A stretch of 64,000 nt of DNA from Antedon mediterranea. Its lineage: Eukaryota > Echinodermata > Crinoidea > Comatulida > Antedonidae. The position numbers were made by a program, and so were the translations under genes. A model generated the notes under the pieces. The model had not been told where the DNA came from, made no database searches, and saw only the letters and a list, made by a program, of their open reading frames with translations. The DNA is taken from NCBI RefSeq assembly GCF_964355755.1, contig NC_092672.1, forward strand, positions 13,822,501 to 13,886,500, read 5' to 3'. Positions 48,582-62,983 of this stretch are shown here, piece after piece (the first letter of the stretch is position 1; the number at the start of each line of letters is the position of its first letter).

Positions 48582-50748
48582 CTGGTATCCTATTAATTAA
48601 ATATGACAAGTTGTACAGGTAGTTTCAGTTTTTATTTTCTATTGTTTTTGTATATTTTTTTTTTAAAGTAATTGTGTTGCTTAAATCATGGAGGTATAAA
48701 CATATTTTGATATGCTTAAATGTTGTATGTGTGCCACTGTTAAATATGTGTTGCTCAAAATAAATATTATTATATTATTATTACAAGGTACAGTATTCAT
48801 TTCTGAAAATTATATACATAAAAGATGATTTGATCATACAGGAAATTGTTTGAAGATAGAATTTAAAGTTTAGATTTAACTTGTTTTAAAGATTTAATGT
48901 GGCTATACTTTGATATATTATAAACGAATTTAACAAAACTCTTTGAAATTTATAATTCTATTGAGCCTATATGCATGGTACGGTCACTGTTACTCTTTAT
49001 TCATTGATTTAAAATTCAGGTTAGACTTTTAATTAGAAAGAAATAAACACACCAGGGTTAAAAGGGTTAAATAATCCATAATTAAGCGATATATCTACAC
49101 TGTGAGACACAAAATGCTTTCATAAAATTACACATTTATACCTTTGCTTAATAATAATATTTTATAATAATTCATTTTAACGGCACTACGCCTACATGAT
49201 GATCATGGGTAGCTAATGGCATGGGGCTCCGACCCTGTATGCCACTTTTGGAAGTGTTTATATTGATGTTGCAAACAATTTCATTATCAAAATTTATATG
49301 TAGAAGACAAAACTGATTAATTAGTGTGCATGATGCATATAAGAAGTAATTACTGAAAACTATCATTGTAGTACATTTTTTATAGTATTAGTAGTACTTT
49401 ATAGTATAAAGGGTGTATAAAGTTGTGCCTTTTCAAGCATGATTTGAGTGATAGTTGTTTTTGGGGTTGGCAATTATTGCGACAAAATTGTAATGTCCTT
49501 GACGTTATTAATGCCTAATTTCCGTGACAGAGATAAACCCTTATATCAATAACATATCATTGGGTTTTTTTTTTGATCTAATGTGATATAAAGGGATAAT
49601 CGCAGAAACAGCACAGAACTCCGAATTCCTAAAAATGCTCTAAACATTAGTCCCAATCATAGTCGAGCTGACGTGGGTTTGGACTTCCAAATATACACAA
49701 CCTTAAATTACCACTAAATTTCAAAAACGTTGCGCCGGTTCTGAATATTATATCTAATCTGAATGATATAGGCCTAAATGAATAATACTGATACTTGCAG
49801 AAACCGCAAAGAACGTTCAATGTATTGCATTCAAAAGACATGTCGCATTCGTGTAATATCTTATATCAATGACACGAACATATTAGGTTGTCAAAAGACA
49901 AAAAAAACTTGGAATTACTACTTAAAGCCACAAAACTGTTTGATCTTAACATTAACATACTCCCAGATCGGTAAAATTATTCCATCGACTACCTAAGTTT
50001 AAGGTTCAATATTAACCACCATTTGAGTTGTTTTTTTTTAGATACATTCCTAATTGTTTATATCTACCAAGCTATCTTCATTGTTTTCAGCTTGTGCCTT
50101 GATCCTTTGTTTTTATTTCTTTATTCCAGTTCACTCAGGCAGTGCTTGTTTGCTTCATATTCTCAATTTTATTCTTTCACTTATAAAGGACTAGTGGATT
50201 TATATTTAAATGTTTTTTTAATTTTCTGTTTTTTAACTCACATAATGTCTAAAAGATCGCAATAATAATGAAGCTTTTGAAATGGATGTAAAATATTCAT
50301 ATTCTCAATTTTGTAAAAGCACTTCCACTGATATAGGGCTAGTGTTGCCCATAATAATAATAATAATAATAATAATTTATTTGGAGATTACACTTTTACA
50401 ACAGTGGCACTCGACCAAATGGAAGGTGCATCCATATATTATCCTAATTAAATACGATTTAATGTGGCTTTACTTTTATATATTATAATAATATTTTATA
50501 ATTATTCATTTTAACGGCACTTTGATAAAACAATGTTATATATCATACTATTGCACCTTTATTCATGGGGTGACCTACTATAACCTTACACTATTATGGA
50601 AAAAAAGAAAAAAAAACAAATAAGAATTGTGAAAGTTAACCCAATGTACCACAGGTGTGACTTGGCTACACAATTGAAAAATTCATTATATAATAATATC
50701 ATGTGGATGCAAAAACAAAATTGTATTATTAAATGTGCATATCATTTA

Positions 50749-51938
50749 CTAGCAATTATACCCGCCCCAGGGCGGGTTTCAAAATTAGTTTACAGCCTTC
50801 TCAGTACATAACACCCGACGCCAGTATCTGTCTATACTCGCCAACCTCCACCCCTCTTCAATAACACCCCATACTCTTTCTTAAAAACAAATTCTTCCCA
50901 GTGATGGACAAATTCAATTCAACCTAAGCTTCGAATTGATAGGAGTATGCATAGCTACGATGGGTCTAATAATGGTTGAAGTACGTTGTAAATTGTGTAA
51001 ATGAATAGGTGTCATATTGGCTGATAATTAAAATATGTAATTTAGATACTGCGGTCCCCCAGCCTTCTTTCTCCTTTCACCACCCCAGCCACCATCAACA
51101 AACCTTAACTCCTCCCCTGGACAGTTCAAATTTAGTAACTTTTCCTAGTACAATCCAATCATATAGGCTACTTCATTACGCTAGTATTTTCGCTCACCCC
51201 AGATACACTGGGTGATGTGTTGAAGCCGGTTCCAGTACAAATTGTGTTATTATCACTCCCAACCCATAATCCCTCAGTGGCAGTTTTCAAATGTAGTTTA
51301 AAACATTCCAAATACAGTTTCAGTCATGGTCATAGGCCTACATCCCCACCCCATGGATGTCTGTAATGAGACAATCCAAGAGACCGATACACAGCTGGAT
51401 ATGGTTAAAGTACTTTGCTAAATGTGTAAATGAATAGGTGTCATATTGGTTAATGAATAAAATATGTAAATCTATATACGCCTTGCTGAGGATAATTAAA
51501 ATACTGTCAAACTTTTGTAGTATATTTTTACAATTCGATAGCCTACAACCCCGAGCCCTAGCAAAAAATGACATCACAAACCACCACTCCACCCCCCGCC
51601 CCCACCCCTCCCACAAAAACCCCAGGAGTCGGGGGAATTTTTTTAAATGTAGTTTAAAACCTTCCGGGTACAATTGCCATCATTTTGATACCCCATACGT
51701 ATGGTTACGTGCAGACACAGAAATTTTTATAACGAACAAACATCGAAAGTGGGGGTTTTGACCACATTTTGGTCCCTAACTTGGATCCTAGGTGGCGGAT
51801 GATGTTGAAATATAGCTTAGAACATTCCCGGTACAATTGCGGTCATTTTGATACCCCATATGTAAGATTACGTGCAGTAACAAAATTTTGTATAACCAAC
51901 AAACAGACAAACAAACAAACAGACAAACTCTCTCACTT
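50749..51938 (-). mobile_element. Non-autonomous Helitron (right arm)
   Basis: Inverted copy of 25,077-26,266 with both termini intact. Confidence 0.85.
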
Positions 51939-53198
51939 ATAATATAGATTTGTCCAATATAATTTTATATATTAGTTTAATTTATTTTTCTAACGCCTAG
52001 TTTGACAGGCCAACTTTGAAATTGAAATAATCTTTTCGTTCGACACAATATTTCAGAGATACGTGAACATTTGATGATGGTCTATCCGATATGACTTTGT
52101 TTTTTTGTACATAAAAAGTGGACAATTTTGGTTTAGATCAATGAATGCTTAAAATTGTTTTTTTTTTGTGCTATATTTTTCAAGTTGATATCTGGAATAC
52201 TATCAACGCTTTTATCTTATAATACGCGATATATTCATATTTTTTTACAAGAAAATAAAGTATTGATCACTAGCTTGTTTTTATGTATTTAATAACTATT
52301 CTAAGTTCATTTTAAATAGGCGTATGTTTATATTTTAATGATTCATGGTAAACAATTATAAACAGCTTCAATATTACACAGTAGGTTATTCAAAAGAGAC
52401 GCACAATTTATACGGACGTGTTTTTAACGACAAAATTGACCAATCAAAATGGAAATAGTCAAAATACAATAATTTTATGTTCATTGGCTACCCCACCAAC
52501 AACCTAAACTTCAAATAATAAAAGATCCCTGTAATACTGTATTTAAAAAAAAGCATATTTGCAACCGAAATTTCTTATTTTATAAATATAATATAAATTT
52601 ACAATTATACAAAACAATATACAACTGCTTATAAAAAAGGAATTTAATTCAAGAATTTTAATTTAGTTAAAATATCAGGATTTCTTACTTCAATTTGATG
52701 TTTCCTTTAGAGGCGCTAAACTTTTGAATATATGATTTATTTATTTTTTGGTCATATGTTTTTTATATCATGTTATTATGTTATGTGCAAATAAAGTATT
52801 TACATAGTTGATATATATATATATATATATTATGCAGTGTAGCATAGGTGAAATTACGGGAGCCCAATATGAATTAGTTTGAAATGGTAAAAATTATTTT
52901 ACTACAGTATAAGTAGATTAAAATATATAAGTTAATCTATGAAAATGATTATATATTACTGGCAGATTTTATCGATCTCTATCGTGCAAATAATACTCGT
53001 TATCGATATGAAATACGATTTGCACTTGAGTTTTTCTTCCTGCTGATCTGTAGCTTTAGTATAAACAATGTGAACAATGCCCAAACAGGGAGTTGACTAA
53101 TAACTCCCTGGCCCAAATAAAAGATCGTAACAGTGTGAAAGTGCGTCACTCGTCGCCCAACATTGTTTGTGATCACTTCGTTATCGCATTTGATAAAA

Positions 53199-56100
53199 AT
53201 GGACTGGAGGTTTTGTGTAGAGGAAGACAACATTGCTTATCTAATAATTAATAACACTAGGGCAATAAAGCATTCTGATGGTGAACAGTTAGGCAAGGTT
53301 ATAAAATTTACCAAAACAACTAAAGGCAAAAACTGGCTTAAGGTAAGATTGTTGTGTTCTTCTAAATAATATAATTTTCTTTTAATGTTTTTAGGGAACC
53401 ATTCTTCACCAGTCTTATTACTTTATAAAGATGTTTTATTTTCCATTTTGCAGTTTTAAAAAGTGTTTCAAGCCACGCAATTATTAGTTTTATTAGTATT
53501 TTCCCAGGGGCACAATCTTCAGCTGTTTAATAGGCCTATTATATTTGGATTTTATAGGCTTTCTGATTATAATATATATTATGATTTATTCGATTATTTA
53601 TTTCATCTAATTAATTGAAATGTTGTTTCAGGCCTAAAACTAAATTGTAATATATCTTTACTATAGGACCATTGATACTAATTTTGTTGACCATTTTTTT
53701 AACATTAAAGTTTTATATATGATTTAAAAAATGCATTTTCATCAAGAGCACCAACACTGAATATTAGGGTGTAGTGTGTAGACTTAACAACTATATAAAT
53801 TTCTATGTTTAGTTATTTATTTAATTAAAAACAATTTTGCAATACTATAGATTGTTACAGAAGAAAGCGACTGTAGTAGTACGCTTGCTGCAACCAAAGT
53901 ATTGTGGAGCAAATTCAAACCGGACGAAAATTGCCCATTTTGCAAATGCAAGACAATTGACGACCTTACCAAAACATTGCAAACATTACGAAAGCGAAAA
54001 GCTCAAGATGCTGAAAACGTAACTACAAAGAGAACAAGAATTAACATAAAGACAATCGACGAAACAATCAAAGAAAAGATCATTGGTTAGTATATGAAAC
54101 ATTTGTTATTGAAGTTACATACTGTACCATGCCCCATGGACAAGCATAATTATTATCTGCTTTTGTTTTACTGTAGTTTACAATTAAACAAACGTTACTG
54201 TTTTATATTTTTTCAAATGTTTTGTTGAATATGTCACATAATAGTTATTCACTTTGATCTTGGATAACAAAAACTGTAATTTTAAACATAACTCACAATA
54301 ACTATAGGCCTAACCATGATTAGATTTAATGTATCTACAATTCGTTACGTTAAATTAGTATAATCTGGCTAGATAAGTAATTATACGTACTAGGCCTATT
54401 AAAATATAAAGCGGATGAACACATTTTTCGAAGATGAACGAACTAAAGATATTTTGAACACAGGTTTTAACTTCTTATAGTTACTCTATTTTCTATTTGT
54501 TTTATTGTTATTTAAGTTTCAAACAGTTATTATAAAACGCATAAATAGATTCCGGTCATTCGATTGGACAATTTTCTTTCACATGACTACTACTAGCCTT
54601 GCAAACCCAGACCTAGCCCGGATGCTAACATACACTAGGCCTAACCTTCCTAGATATTGTGCAAAATACCTATATAAATTCAAAATTAACTAAAATATAA
54701 AAAAATAACATGTGCAGGGTGATCTCCATGCACTCAAGCAGGCAGGGGGTGATGATGTCCTGACACTACCTAGGCCTAGACTAAACGGCCTATACTGTAT
54801 GGCAACGTTAAATTTTTAGGATATATATTGTTATTTAAAAAATAAAACTAATATTAAAATATAATGTCAATCATTTTTTGTAATTCATATAATTTAATAA
54901 TGTATCCTTTTTCTGAAAATGTCCAACTTTGTATGTAAAACAATTTTTTAAAATGTTTTTTACTGATGTCGCAACTTGCAATTACTGTGGAATTCCCCAT
55001 TTTAGTAAAAAATAAAATTGGTTTTTAAATATGAAAATCCTATCATAATAATAATACAATGACATATTTATATTAAGTTGTTTCATATTAGAATTGTGAA
55101 ATACAGGTAAATGATTTCACTAAATTGTAGTAGTAGGCTGACAATATTAGTCACCGACACCCAGATTAGCCAGGACATAAGATTACTACGATGCTTGATC
55201 TAAATCCTGGGGAGAATACTTCCTTGTTGTATAATCATAAGATGTAATATTTAACAAACTGTCATTTTACGTTTATAGGTCTAGTTGCTGTGCCAAGAAG
55301 TTCGATAGTAGCGCCGCCATCGGACTTACTACTTCGCAAGATCGACCAAGATTTTGTTAAAAAAATTCAAGAAACGCTTACAAAGGACGGTCTGGTGAAC
55401 ACGATACTACCTGTATTGCTTAATAAAGAACATTACGATTTCTTTAACAAACAAGAATACGAGAAGTGTATTTTTTATTCACTTGGCGGAAATCATTTAA
55501 GAACAGCACTATCAACAATGAGTGAGAATATATTTAAACAATTAGAAGTGGCAGTCTATTTTGATCTAACAAAAACTGAATCACTACTTGTGGCATCTCG
55601 ACATAATTTCGTCACAGGTAATACTCACCAAGCAACTTTTGAAGACAACGTTGCAGTATGCCGTAACATTTTGCAAGATTACAATGACAAAGATGCCAAA
55701 ACGACTTCGACATGGAGGAGAAAGTGTGCAGAGGCAATTGGCAAACAATCGTTCGAAAAAAAGGTATTATTAATATTATTTAAACAAGTTATTTAGGACT
55801 CTAATATATAAAGTTGTAATTAATAATGTAATGGTGATATAATTAATAATAATGTTGTAATTAATAATAATATATAATAAATAAGGATATTAACAATAAT
55901 AAAAAGATAATAACGATAATAATAAATAAGGATAGTAATAATAAATAATAACGTTGTATTGCAGATAATATCGTCCATGGAACCGATGTTCCAAGTATCA
56001 TTGTATACGGACCGATGCTACACAAAGGTTACCAAGCTGTTTGCCCAGTATTATGCAGGAACGGTAAAGGATTCCAAACCCGGAAAGCAATTGAAGCAGT

Positions 56101-59100
56101 CGGTAGGTTTCTTACATTTATTTTCTGTCACATTTATTCTCTCAATAAATAGCAATTACTGGTGTATGCTTTTTTTTTGGCAAAAACAAACAAGCAAGAA
56201 ACACAATCAGTTAATTATTAGTCTCAGTCACTTGCGGTAGAAACAACGCGTCTTCATTCAAAGGGTTAATAACTTTGTAAAAAACAATCTATTATTTATT
56301 AATTAATTAATTTTATACAGTTGTCAACCAACAGCGATGAAACCGCCACTAACAGGTTAAATCTAAACATAACAAACTATAAAAATTTATTAAAATTAGG
56401 CCTAATTTATTACAAAAAAAAACATTTTAAAATAGGCCTGTTTTTTCTAAAGGGGGGGGGGGGGAGTGTGATTAACTTTGTTAAAACTAAAAAATGGCCT
56501 ATTCAAAAATGATATGACGTGCATTAACAATTGTTTTGTAAATTCTTCAATTGTTATCCACACGAGAGAAATGTTTATACTGAACCTCTTGAACCCTTAT
56601 TGGAACGCTTTATTATTTGTTATCAGTATTGTGACTAAACATTTTTTTACAATTCTATAGTTCTTCATGACACTACAAGGCCTGTCGGAAGAAGACAAGT
56701 TTGAATTGCTGTCATCTGTAACAGACGGAACAATGTCCATTAAAGAGGTTGAAAATAAAGCACGGTCGATTAAGCAGATAAAGGTGATCAGAGGAAAATT
56801 TTTGACAACTATTAAAGTACTGACATGGAAGGAAGCGACCGAAAGATTTCCGGAGCACACGACCGATTCTGCTCTTCGGCCTTTTTTAACAACAAGTAAG
56901 GTTACTATGTTACTAATAGAATTCAGTCGCTGTATTTGTGCTATATTTCTAAAACCAAGTCCCACTCTGTCAGATTTTAAAAATTCGTACAAAATTGAAA
57001 CAATTTAATATTATGCAGTTCGATGCAAAGGTACTTTATTCACACAAAACTACTATCCCTTATAGAAATTAAAATATTGAATAAATAATAATAAAAACAT
57101 TTTAATACATTTCTTTTGAAAGGGAAGTTATCTAAAAGCGAAATTCCACCAGGTTTATTCATGCATTGTCAAGATGCTCTGTTTTGGGAGGAACAAAGGC
57201 AAAGTCAGCCTCAAGCGTCAACAGTTGATATTTTAACAGAAGATGGAACAAGATCAAAGTGTCAAGTTATGTCTGGGCCGTTTATTGGCAGAAAATTGAC
57301 AGATATTGCCAATTCCAGTAATATGGGGTTACATCGTGGCCTGCTCGTACTGACAGAGGTTTGATATATTTTAAATATTTTATATTGTTTTGTATATTTG
57401 TAATTCATTCTATAGTGAGGGGTTTTCAAATTTGAAACTAAATTGTTTTTTTACGGCCTATCAATGTGGCTTTACTAAGAAAGATTTTAATAGATTTATA
57501 TAAACAACAGAACAAATATTCAAACTGTTTTTAGAGATTATATATATTATTTTATAATTCTACCCATTCTAACTGACCCCCCGAAGCCTGACACATGCAA
57601 TTTTTGCATAACACAGTAACATTGAGACTGCACTGGTTTTGTTACTGGTTTTGTTACTGTTGTTATTCTTATTATATTATTTTTTCTATGCTTTTTTTTT
57701 GTAGAAATGTGAAAAAGAAATGCTGATTTCTGATGTCATCGTAGTTGTTTGCAATGACGAGGACCTGCTATACAATATGACTATTTTAAAAGACAATGAT
57801 AGAGTCATGCAAGTACAGTATTGGTACTGCGAAGAACAAGGTATACCCAGTTTGTTATTGTATTTACAAATATAGTTCAGTCATTTTTATTCAATTATAA
57901 ATATAGGTCATTCATTGATTGGCAGTCTACTAAAAAATGTTCACCAATTTGCAATACTAACTGCTTTTTGGTATGAGGTGGATGGTGAGGTAATGGGGTT
58001 ATTTCTTCTTGTTTCTAATAAAAGAAAAAAAAAAAGAAATGTACCATTGATATTATTATTATTATATTCAAATATACAGGAAAGTTAATGTAAGTATGTA
58101 GGCCTACAGTTTAATGATGATTCATATTTTTTTTAGACACCATTCGCACGTTATTAGTAAGCCCTCAACACGAACGCATGATGAATGGAATTGGTGGCGT
58201 CATTAAGGCTAAGTCACTAGAACTGCTAATTAAGCAACTAGTGACAAGGCATAGCAGAGAAGGTCACTTAGTTGTAAATTGCCTAGGATGGAATGGTAAA
58301 TAATACATTTATACCATAACTCATAATAATCATTCATTGATGTTAACCAAAAACATACCGCGTGACAATTGGGCATGTCGCTAAAATTCAATCAAATGGG
58401 AAAAATTCTTGTTCTTTGAGTCATTACTATTGTCGTTTGTACAAACGACATTAATGAACTAACAAAATAATTTAATATTCAATTGAAATCTATTTTATTG
58501 TTATTATAATTACAGTGCTCAAGGAAATAATTTTGCAACGGCGCAATTGTATAACCTTGCTCGAGAATGATGGGGAATCTGAATTAAGATCCAGATTAGT
58601 TCGTTTCAAAGAAGAAATTGAAAACAGCATTCAGCTTGAAAATGGAGCCCAATCGGATGGTAAGTTTAAGTTAAATTAACTTTATTGTTTATCTATTGTC
58701 ATGGATGCTAATACGAAGAACAATATACAAGCGATATTGTATACATTCAAGTCGCAATACAATGCTGATGATTTGATGTTTGTAGTGCAATATACTGCTA
58801 CTTTTTGTTCAGGAATTTTAAAACGGCATATTAAGCTGTATTCTCATAACTTGGACGGCATACTATGCTATCTGTATTGTAAACTTGTATAAACACAGCC
58901 CATGCATTTAATTTTTAATCAATATTCAAAATACCTATAATCAATTTCTGACCCAATTTGAAACATATAGTAATACAAATTTAAAAAAAAAGATTCTCTA
59001 TTTTAAAATTTTGTTTACACAGAGCTTCTAAAAAAATTATACAACTATTTAGAGGTCTATTAAATAATAGGGCCTTGGTTTATTCATCATTTCAGATGAG

Positions 59101-59178
59101 GACGACAGTACAGATGAGGAGGTTGAAGATAATGCGGAGATGGCAAATGAGGAGGACGACTACACATTTCCGGGGTGA
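53199..59178 (+). CDS. ParB/sulfiredoxin-like domain protein, 11 exons (right-arm copy)
   Basis: I know no named orthologue. Exons: 53199-53342, 53851-54085, 55279-55763, 55965-56102, 56661-56895, 57019-57030, 57123-57358, 57705-57840, 58137-58295, 58516-58659 and 59096-59178. All have AG/GT borders and all phases agree, giving 668 residues. Residues 76-81 are CPFCKC, a compact zinc-like cluster. Residues 95-111 are basic (RKRK...KRTR), a likely nuclear signal. Exon 3 (127-288) holds GGNHLRTAL at 196-204, then ASRHN at 232-236. This spacing resembles the ParB/sulfiredoxin fold, where a G-x-HR-x-xA loop binds nucleotide and an A-x-x-x-N helix follows. The last 27 residues are strongly acidic. 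The start is the first ATG of the open frame. Nuclear nucleic-acid or nucleotide binding is inference from these features. Both palindrome copies are intact, which suggests the gene is live. Confidence 0.82.
57019..57030 (+). other. Possible 12-nt micro-exon of the ParB-like gene
   Basis: TTCGATGCAAAG lies between TTATGCAG and GTACTT. It keeps the frame and adds four residues. Exons 5 and 7 also join in frame without it (664 residues), so it may be skipped, alternative, or not an exon. Confidence 0.4.
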
Positions 59179-59325
59179 AAATAGCATTCATGATACTGGA
59201 CACATGCCTTGCAGTCACATTTTATATAACTTTTCAAATTAATTTATTAAATTTATTCTGTGCCTTGTGATGTTTATATATATACTGTATATACAATTGA
59301 GAGACTAGTACTGTTCCGCCGTACT

Positions 59326-59392
59326 ACGACAGTGGTCTAATGGTCATCTGCATATCAAGCAGAATGTTCCGGGTTCGGATCTTGGATTGGGC
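59326..59392 (+). repeat. tRNA-headed SINE-like unit (right arm)
   Basis: Shows an A box (TGGTCTAATGG), an anticodon arm TCTGC-ATATCAA-GCAGA and a B box-like GGTTCGGATCT within a CCGGG/CTTGG arm. The presumed acceptor strands do not pair, so this is a tRNA-derived SINE or pseudogene, not a working tRNA. Imperfect direct repeats (TTATTCTGTGCCT...) at about 59,256 and 59,461 flank it and may be the target duplication. Confidence 0.5.
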
Positions 59393-59758
59393 ATTCTCAC
59401 TGATTTCCTCATCTTTATCGTTTAAAATTAAATAATTAAATTTCACTGGGCGGTTTAGAATTATTCTGTGCCTGTGAAATGTATATATCTTTTAAATATT
59501 TTCTACTACAATCACGTATAAATAGTTAGTAATGCATACAATACTTATTTTACTAGAAGCCGAGTTTAATTCATTCTAAATTAATAACCAGTGTTAGTGA
59601 ATAAATAGTTAAAATTTATCAGTTCTTTAATTCTTTGATGTACGGCTGAGAAAAAACACCTTATGAGTGTATTCATGTTTTGTCATTAATAAAAAGCTTG
59701 TATAGCACACTAAAACTTTGTCTACTAATTATTTTTACAGAGAAATTCTTGTATTTCT

Positions 59759-60147
59759 GAAGTCATAAATTTTATGACCTAATGGCAGCTTCACAATCAT
59801 GTCATAAATATTATGACTTATGTGAAAATAGTCAATACCTTGAAGCCCGGAAATCACAGCCTCATGTACTATAACCAGCGTATTCCGAGACATAACATGT
59901 AGTTTTAAATTGTCATAAATTTTATGACCTAATGACTGCTAAATTAATGTCATAAATATTATGACTTATGTGAAAATAGTCAATACTGTACCAGGAAGCC
60001 CCGAAATTAGTGCTTCCTGTACTATACACTATAACTAGCGTATTCCGAGACTTAACATGTACCTTTAAATTGTCATAAATGTTATGACCTAATGACTGCT
60101 AAATTAATGTCATAAATATTATGACTTATGTGAAAATAGTCAATAGG
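59759..60147. repeat. Tandem repeat of 146-159 bp with internal dyads (right arm)
   Basis: Inverted copy of 16,865-17,253. It begins about 580 bp downstream of the ParB-like gene's stop codon. Confidence 0.85.
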
Positions 60148-61294
60148 CAGCTACCATGTCGCTCGAATAATACACGCTGTTATCTGCTGTATATAGCCCA
60201 TCACTTTATAACTTTTTTGTTGAATCTAATATATTATTACCGAGTATAAGGTGGTAAGGAGCTAATAATACTAAGCTTTAGAGCTGAGTGGAAATGGGCC
60301 GCTACTACTGGTAATTACACCAAAGTGTTTTGTGTATGATAATCGAAGTGCAGCTAGCTCTGCCAACAAATGCATGGATTAATACATTCATTTATAAAAA
60401 TAGTTTTTAACACTCAGCTAGCTTTTATCTCATTATCATAAATGAAAACAAAAAAGAATTGCCCTTTTCAACTACAAATAAAAACATATCATCCAAACTA
60501 ATAAACAGAAAAAAGAAACAATTATTCAATCAATATTATAGTTTATCGTTAAAGTAAGTTGATATATTTATGTTTCATTATACATTGTATTAAACTAGTT
60601 AATGTCGATGTATACATTTATATAAAACAAGGTTTTGTTTATTAATATCTCAGCGTTACTAAAATCAAAATATAAAACAAAACAAATTATACGGCAAGTT
60701 TATGCAAATAAAAATAATTATAAGAGGAAATGTTTGTTATCGCTAAATTGTAGTATTTTGATAATATTGAAATCGATAAAAATCAAAATATGCATATTTT
60801 ACGATTTTGTATACATTTTAGCTATGAATGGCCAAAATTAAAGTAAATGTCGATTTTGTTGAATCTACACAGACGTATAATGTTTGTACTGAAAATAAAA
60901 CGTGTTTTAGCTCCCAGACTAGAAGTGGTGTCAGTTTAGCTTAACAGCAAGTGGCTTTTACTCGTAGGGCCCTGTGGCCGTATTCACCAATCACACTTAG
61001 GTTAAGGAAAATACTTATATATGAATCCCCGGCTTGTTACTGGGCAGACCAACAGGGGGGCCTAGCATCTCTATCTAGCCTAGATTGGAGTTATCTACAA
61101 GGTACTGAATAGCTAAGGAAACTTCTAAGGGACCTCTGAGTTAAGGGAAAAATAGACCAAGTTAAGGATTTCACTTATAATCTTAAAACCTTTGTGAAAA
61201 CCACTTTAGTAAAATAGTCTTAGGATTTAAGGGAAATATCTCACTTAAAAGGCACAGTCCTGCATCACTTCGAAGGAATAGAATGTAGCAGTTA

Positions 61295-62338
61295 GGGTGT
61301 CACGAAACCTAAGATCACGAAAGCTAAGACCCAAGACCTAAGATTACAAATATTTATCTTTCGCACCTGCCTTGTATTTTAACTCCCAACATTTATTCTG
61401 AATACCACACCTTAGAATTGGCACTTTCATGAAAAAGAATCACATAAAAAGTAACAAATACATTTTTAAATTGATGATTTTACAGACGTTTTTCTCGCAC
61501 ACAAAATGACTAGCCTACAGTACACTGGTAGGCCTACCCCATGTTCAATGTTTTTGTTTCTATTGAACGTCAAAAGAGCAAAAATTATATAGAGGGCTGA
61601 AAACTCTGTGGAGTCCATCTACAGTGTGGATGGAACAATGTAAAATCAAAATTGTAATGATAATAGTATAATCATGCAAGTACGAAGAAATAAATACTGG
61701 CAAATAAATTTTAACTTAAAAATCATGATAAGTTTTTTTGTTTCATTTTCTTTCTGTTTTTATACTTGTACTATTATTGTTGCTTTTTTGGCGCTCCATA
61801 GAAACAAAAACATTGAGCATGGGGAGCTCGAGGAGTTACATTACAGTATACAAAGAAACACGTCTGTAAAATCATCAATTTAAAGGATTTATTTATTTGT
61901 TATTATGTGTTTCTCCTTCTGAAAGTACTTATAAGTCCTAATTTTAAAGTGTGGTATTCAGGATAAAGTTAGTAAACAAATTTGGAGTCAAAATACAAGA
62001 AAGGCAGGTGCGTAAGAAAAACATCCTCTGAACCAACACATTGGAGTAAATATATACCAACAAACAACCCGTCAAGTTTGTTTGTTGTAAAGAAAAAATA
62101 TACATTTACTCAACGGGCGAAAATAATGTGAGTTTATCTGTGTTTTGCGGTAGTATTAAATTATATTTATGGTAATAAATGAAACCTACTGTGTTTAAAA
62201 TTATGGATGGATAAACAAGTATTGTTTTTAAGCTGTAGTATATCTTAGAATTTGTAATCTTAGGTCTTGGGTCTTAGCTTTCGTGATCTTAGGTCTTAGG
62301 GGGTCTTAGCTTTCGTGGTCTTAGGTTTCGTGACACCC
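61295..62338. mobile_element. Fold-back element with 10-bp target duplication (right arm)
   Basis: Inverted copy of 14,674-15,717 with the same target duplication. It was carried along by the palindrome and is not an independent insertion. Confidence 0.8.
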
Positions 62339-62983
62339 GTAGCAGTTAGCCGTGTAGTCATTGAATGTTGAGTAGATCCTGTAAGAAACATTTTTAAAAA
62401 TAAAAAAAAAGCATTATTATCAACAGCATCATATCATCATCATTACTATCAATAACATCATTATTATCATCAGCATCATCATCATTATAAAAAACATCAT
62501 TATGAATATGTAACACCTGCAAACAAACATGAACAACACAATTTTGCATAAGTATATCCATGACGTCAGAATATACCATTAGTAAAGTTATCGCTGAAAA
62601 CTTTTGACAAAAAGAAGTTATTAAATTCGATATTTTGCTATCGGTGAACGTTGATTTTTTCTGATCGTAACACCAACTTCTGAAAACATTTTAGGAAACA
62701 GTGCTATCCCTGAGTATTTGAAAGCATCAGTACGGGCTCTACCATAATGAAAGGTAAGTATATCTAGGTGTATGTTATTAATAAAAAAAAACATAATCAC
62801 TCATAAAATTAGATCGTGGAGAAATTATTATATTGGCAATGAATGTCTTGTTTAAGAAGTCACGCCTATTCTCTACTGAAATTAGACTTAGCTCCTTTTT
62901 CTATCTAAATAACCTTTCTTTAAGATCATGCAGGTAGCTCTCCTTTAAACGGATTTTAATATATAATCTTGAAGTAACATAAT

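Noticed and set aside
56321-56512. Possible extra exon of the ParB-like gene after TATACAG
   Set aside because: It would run into a G homopolymer whose length differs between arms, and exons 4 and 5 already join in phase without it.
59326-59392. Functional tRNA gene
   Set aside because: The A box, anticodon arm and B box are recognisable, but the acceptor strands do not pair and flanking direct repeats suggest a SINE.
62692-62757. Exon between TTTTAG and GTAAGT
   Set aside because: Two of three frames have early stops. The open one reads a short peptide without family motifs and ends in TAA before the donor, and no partner exons were found.
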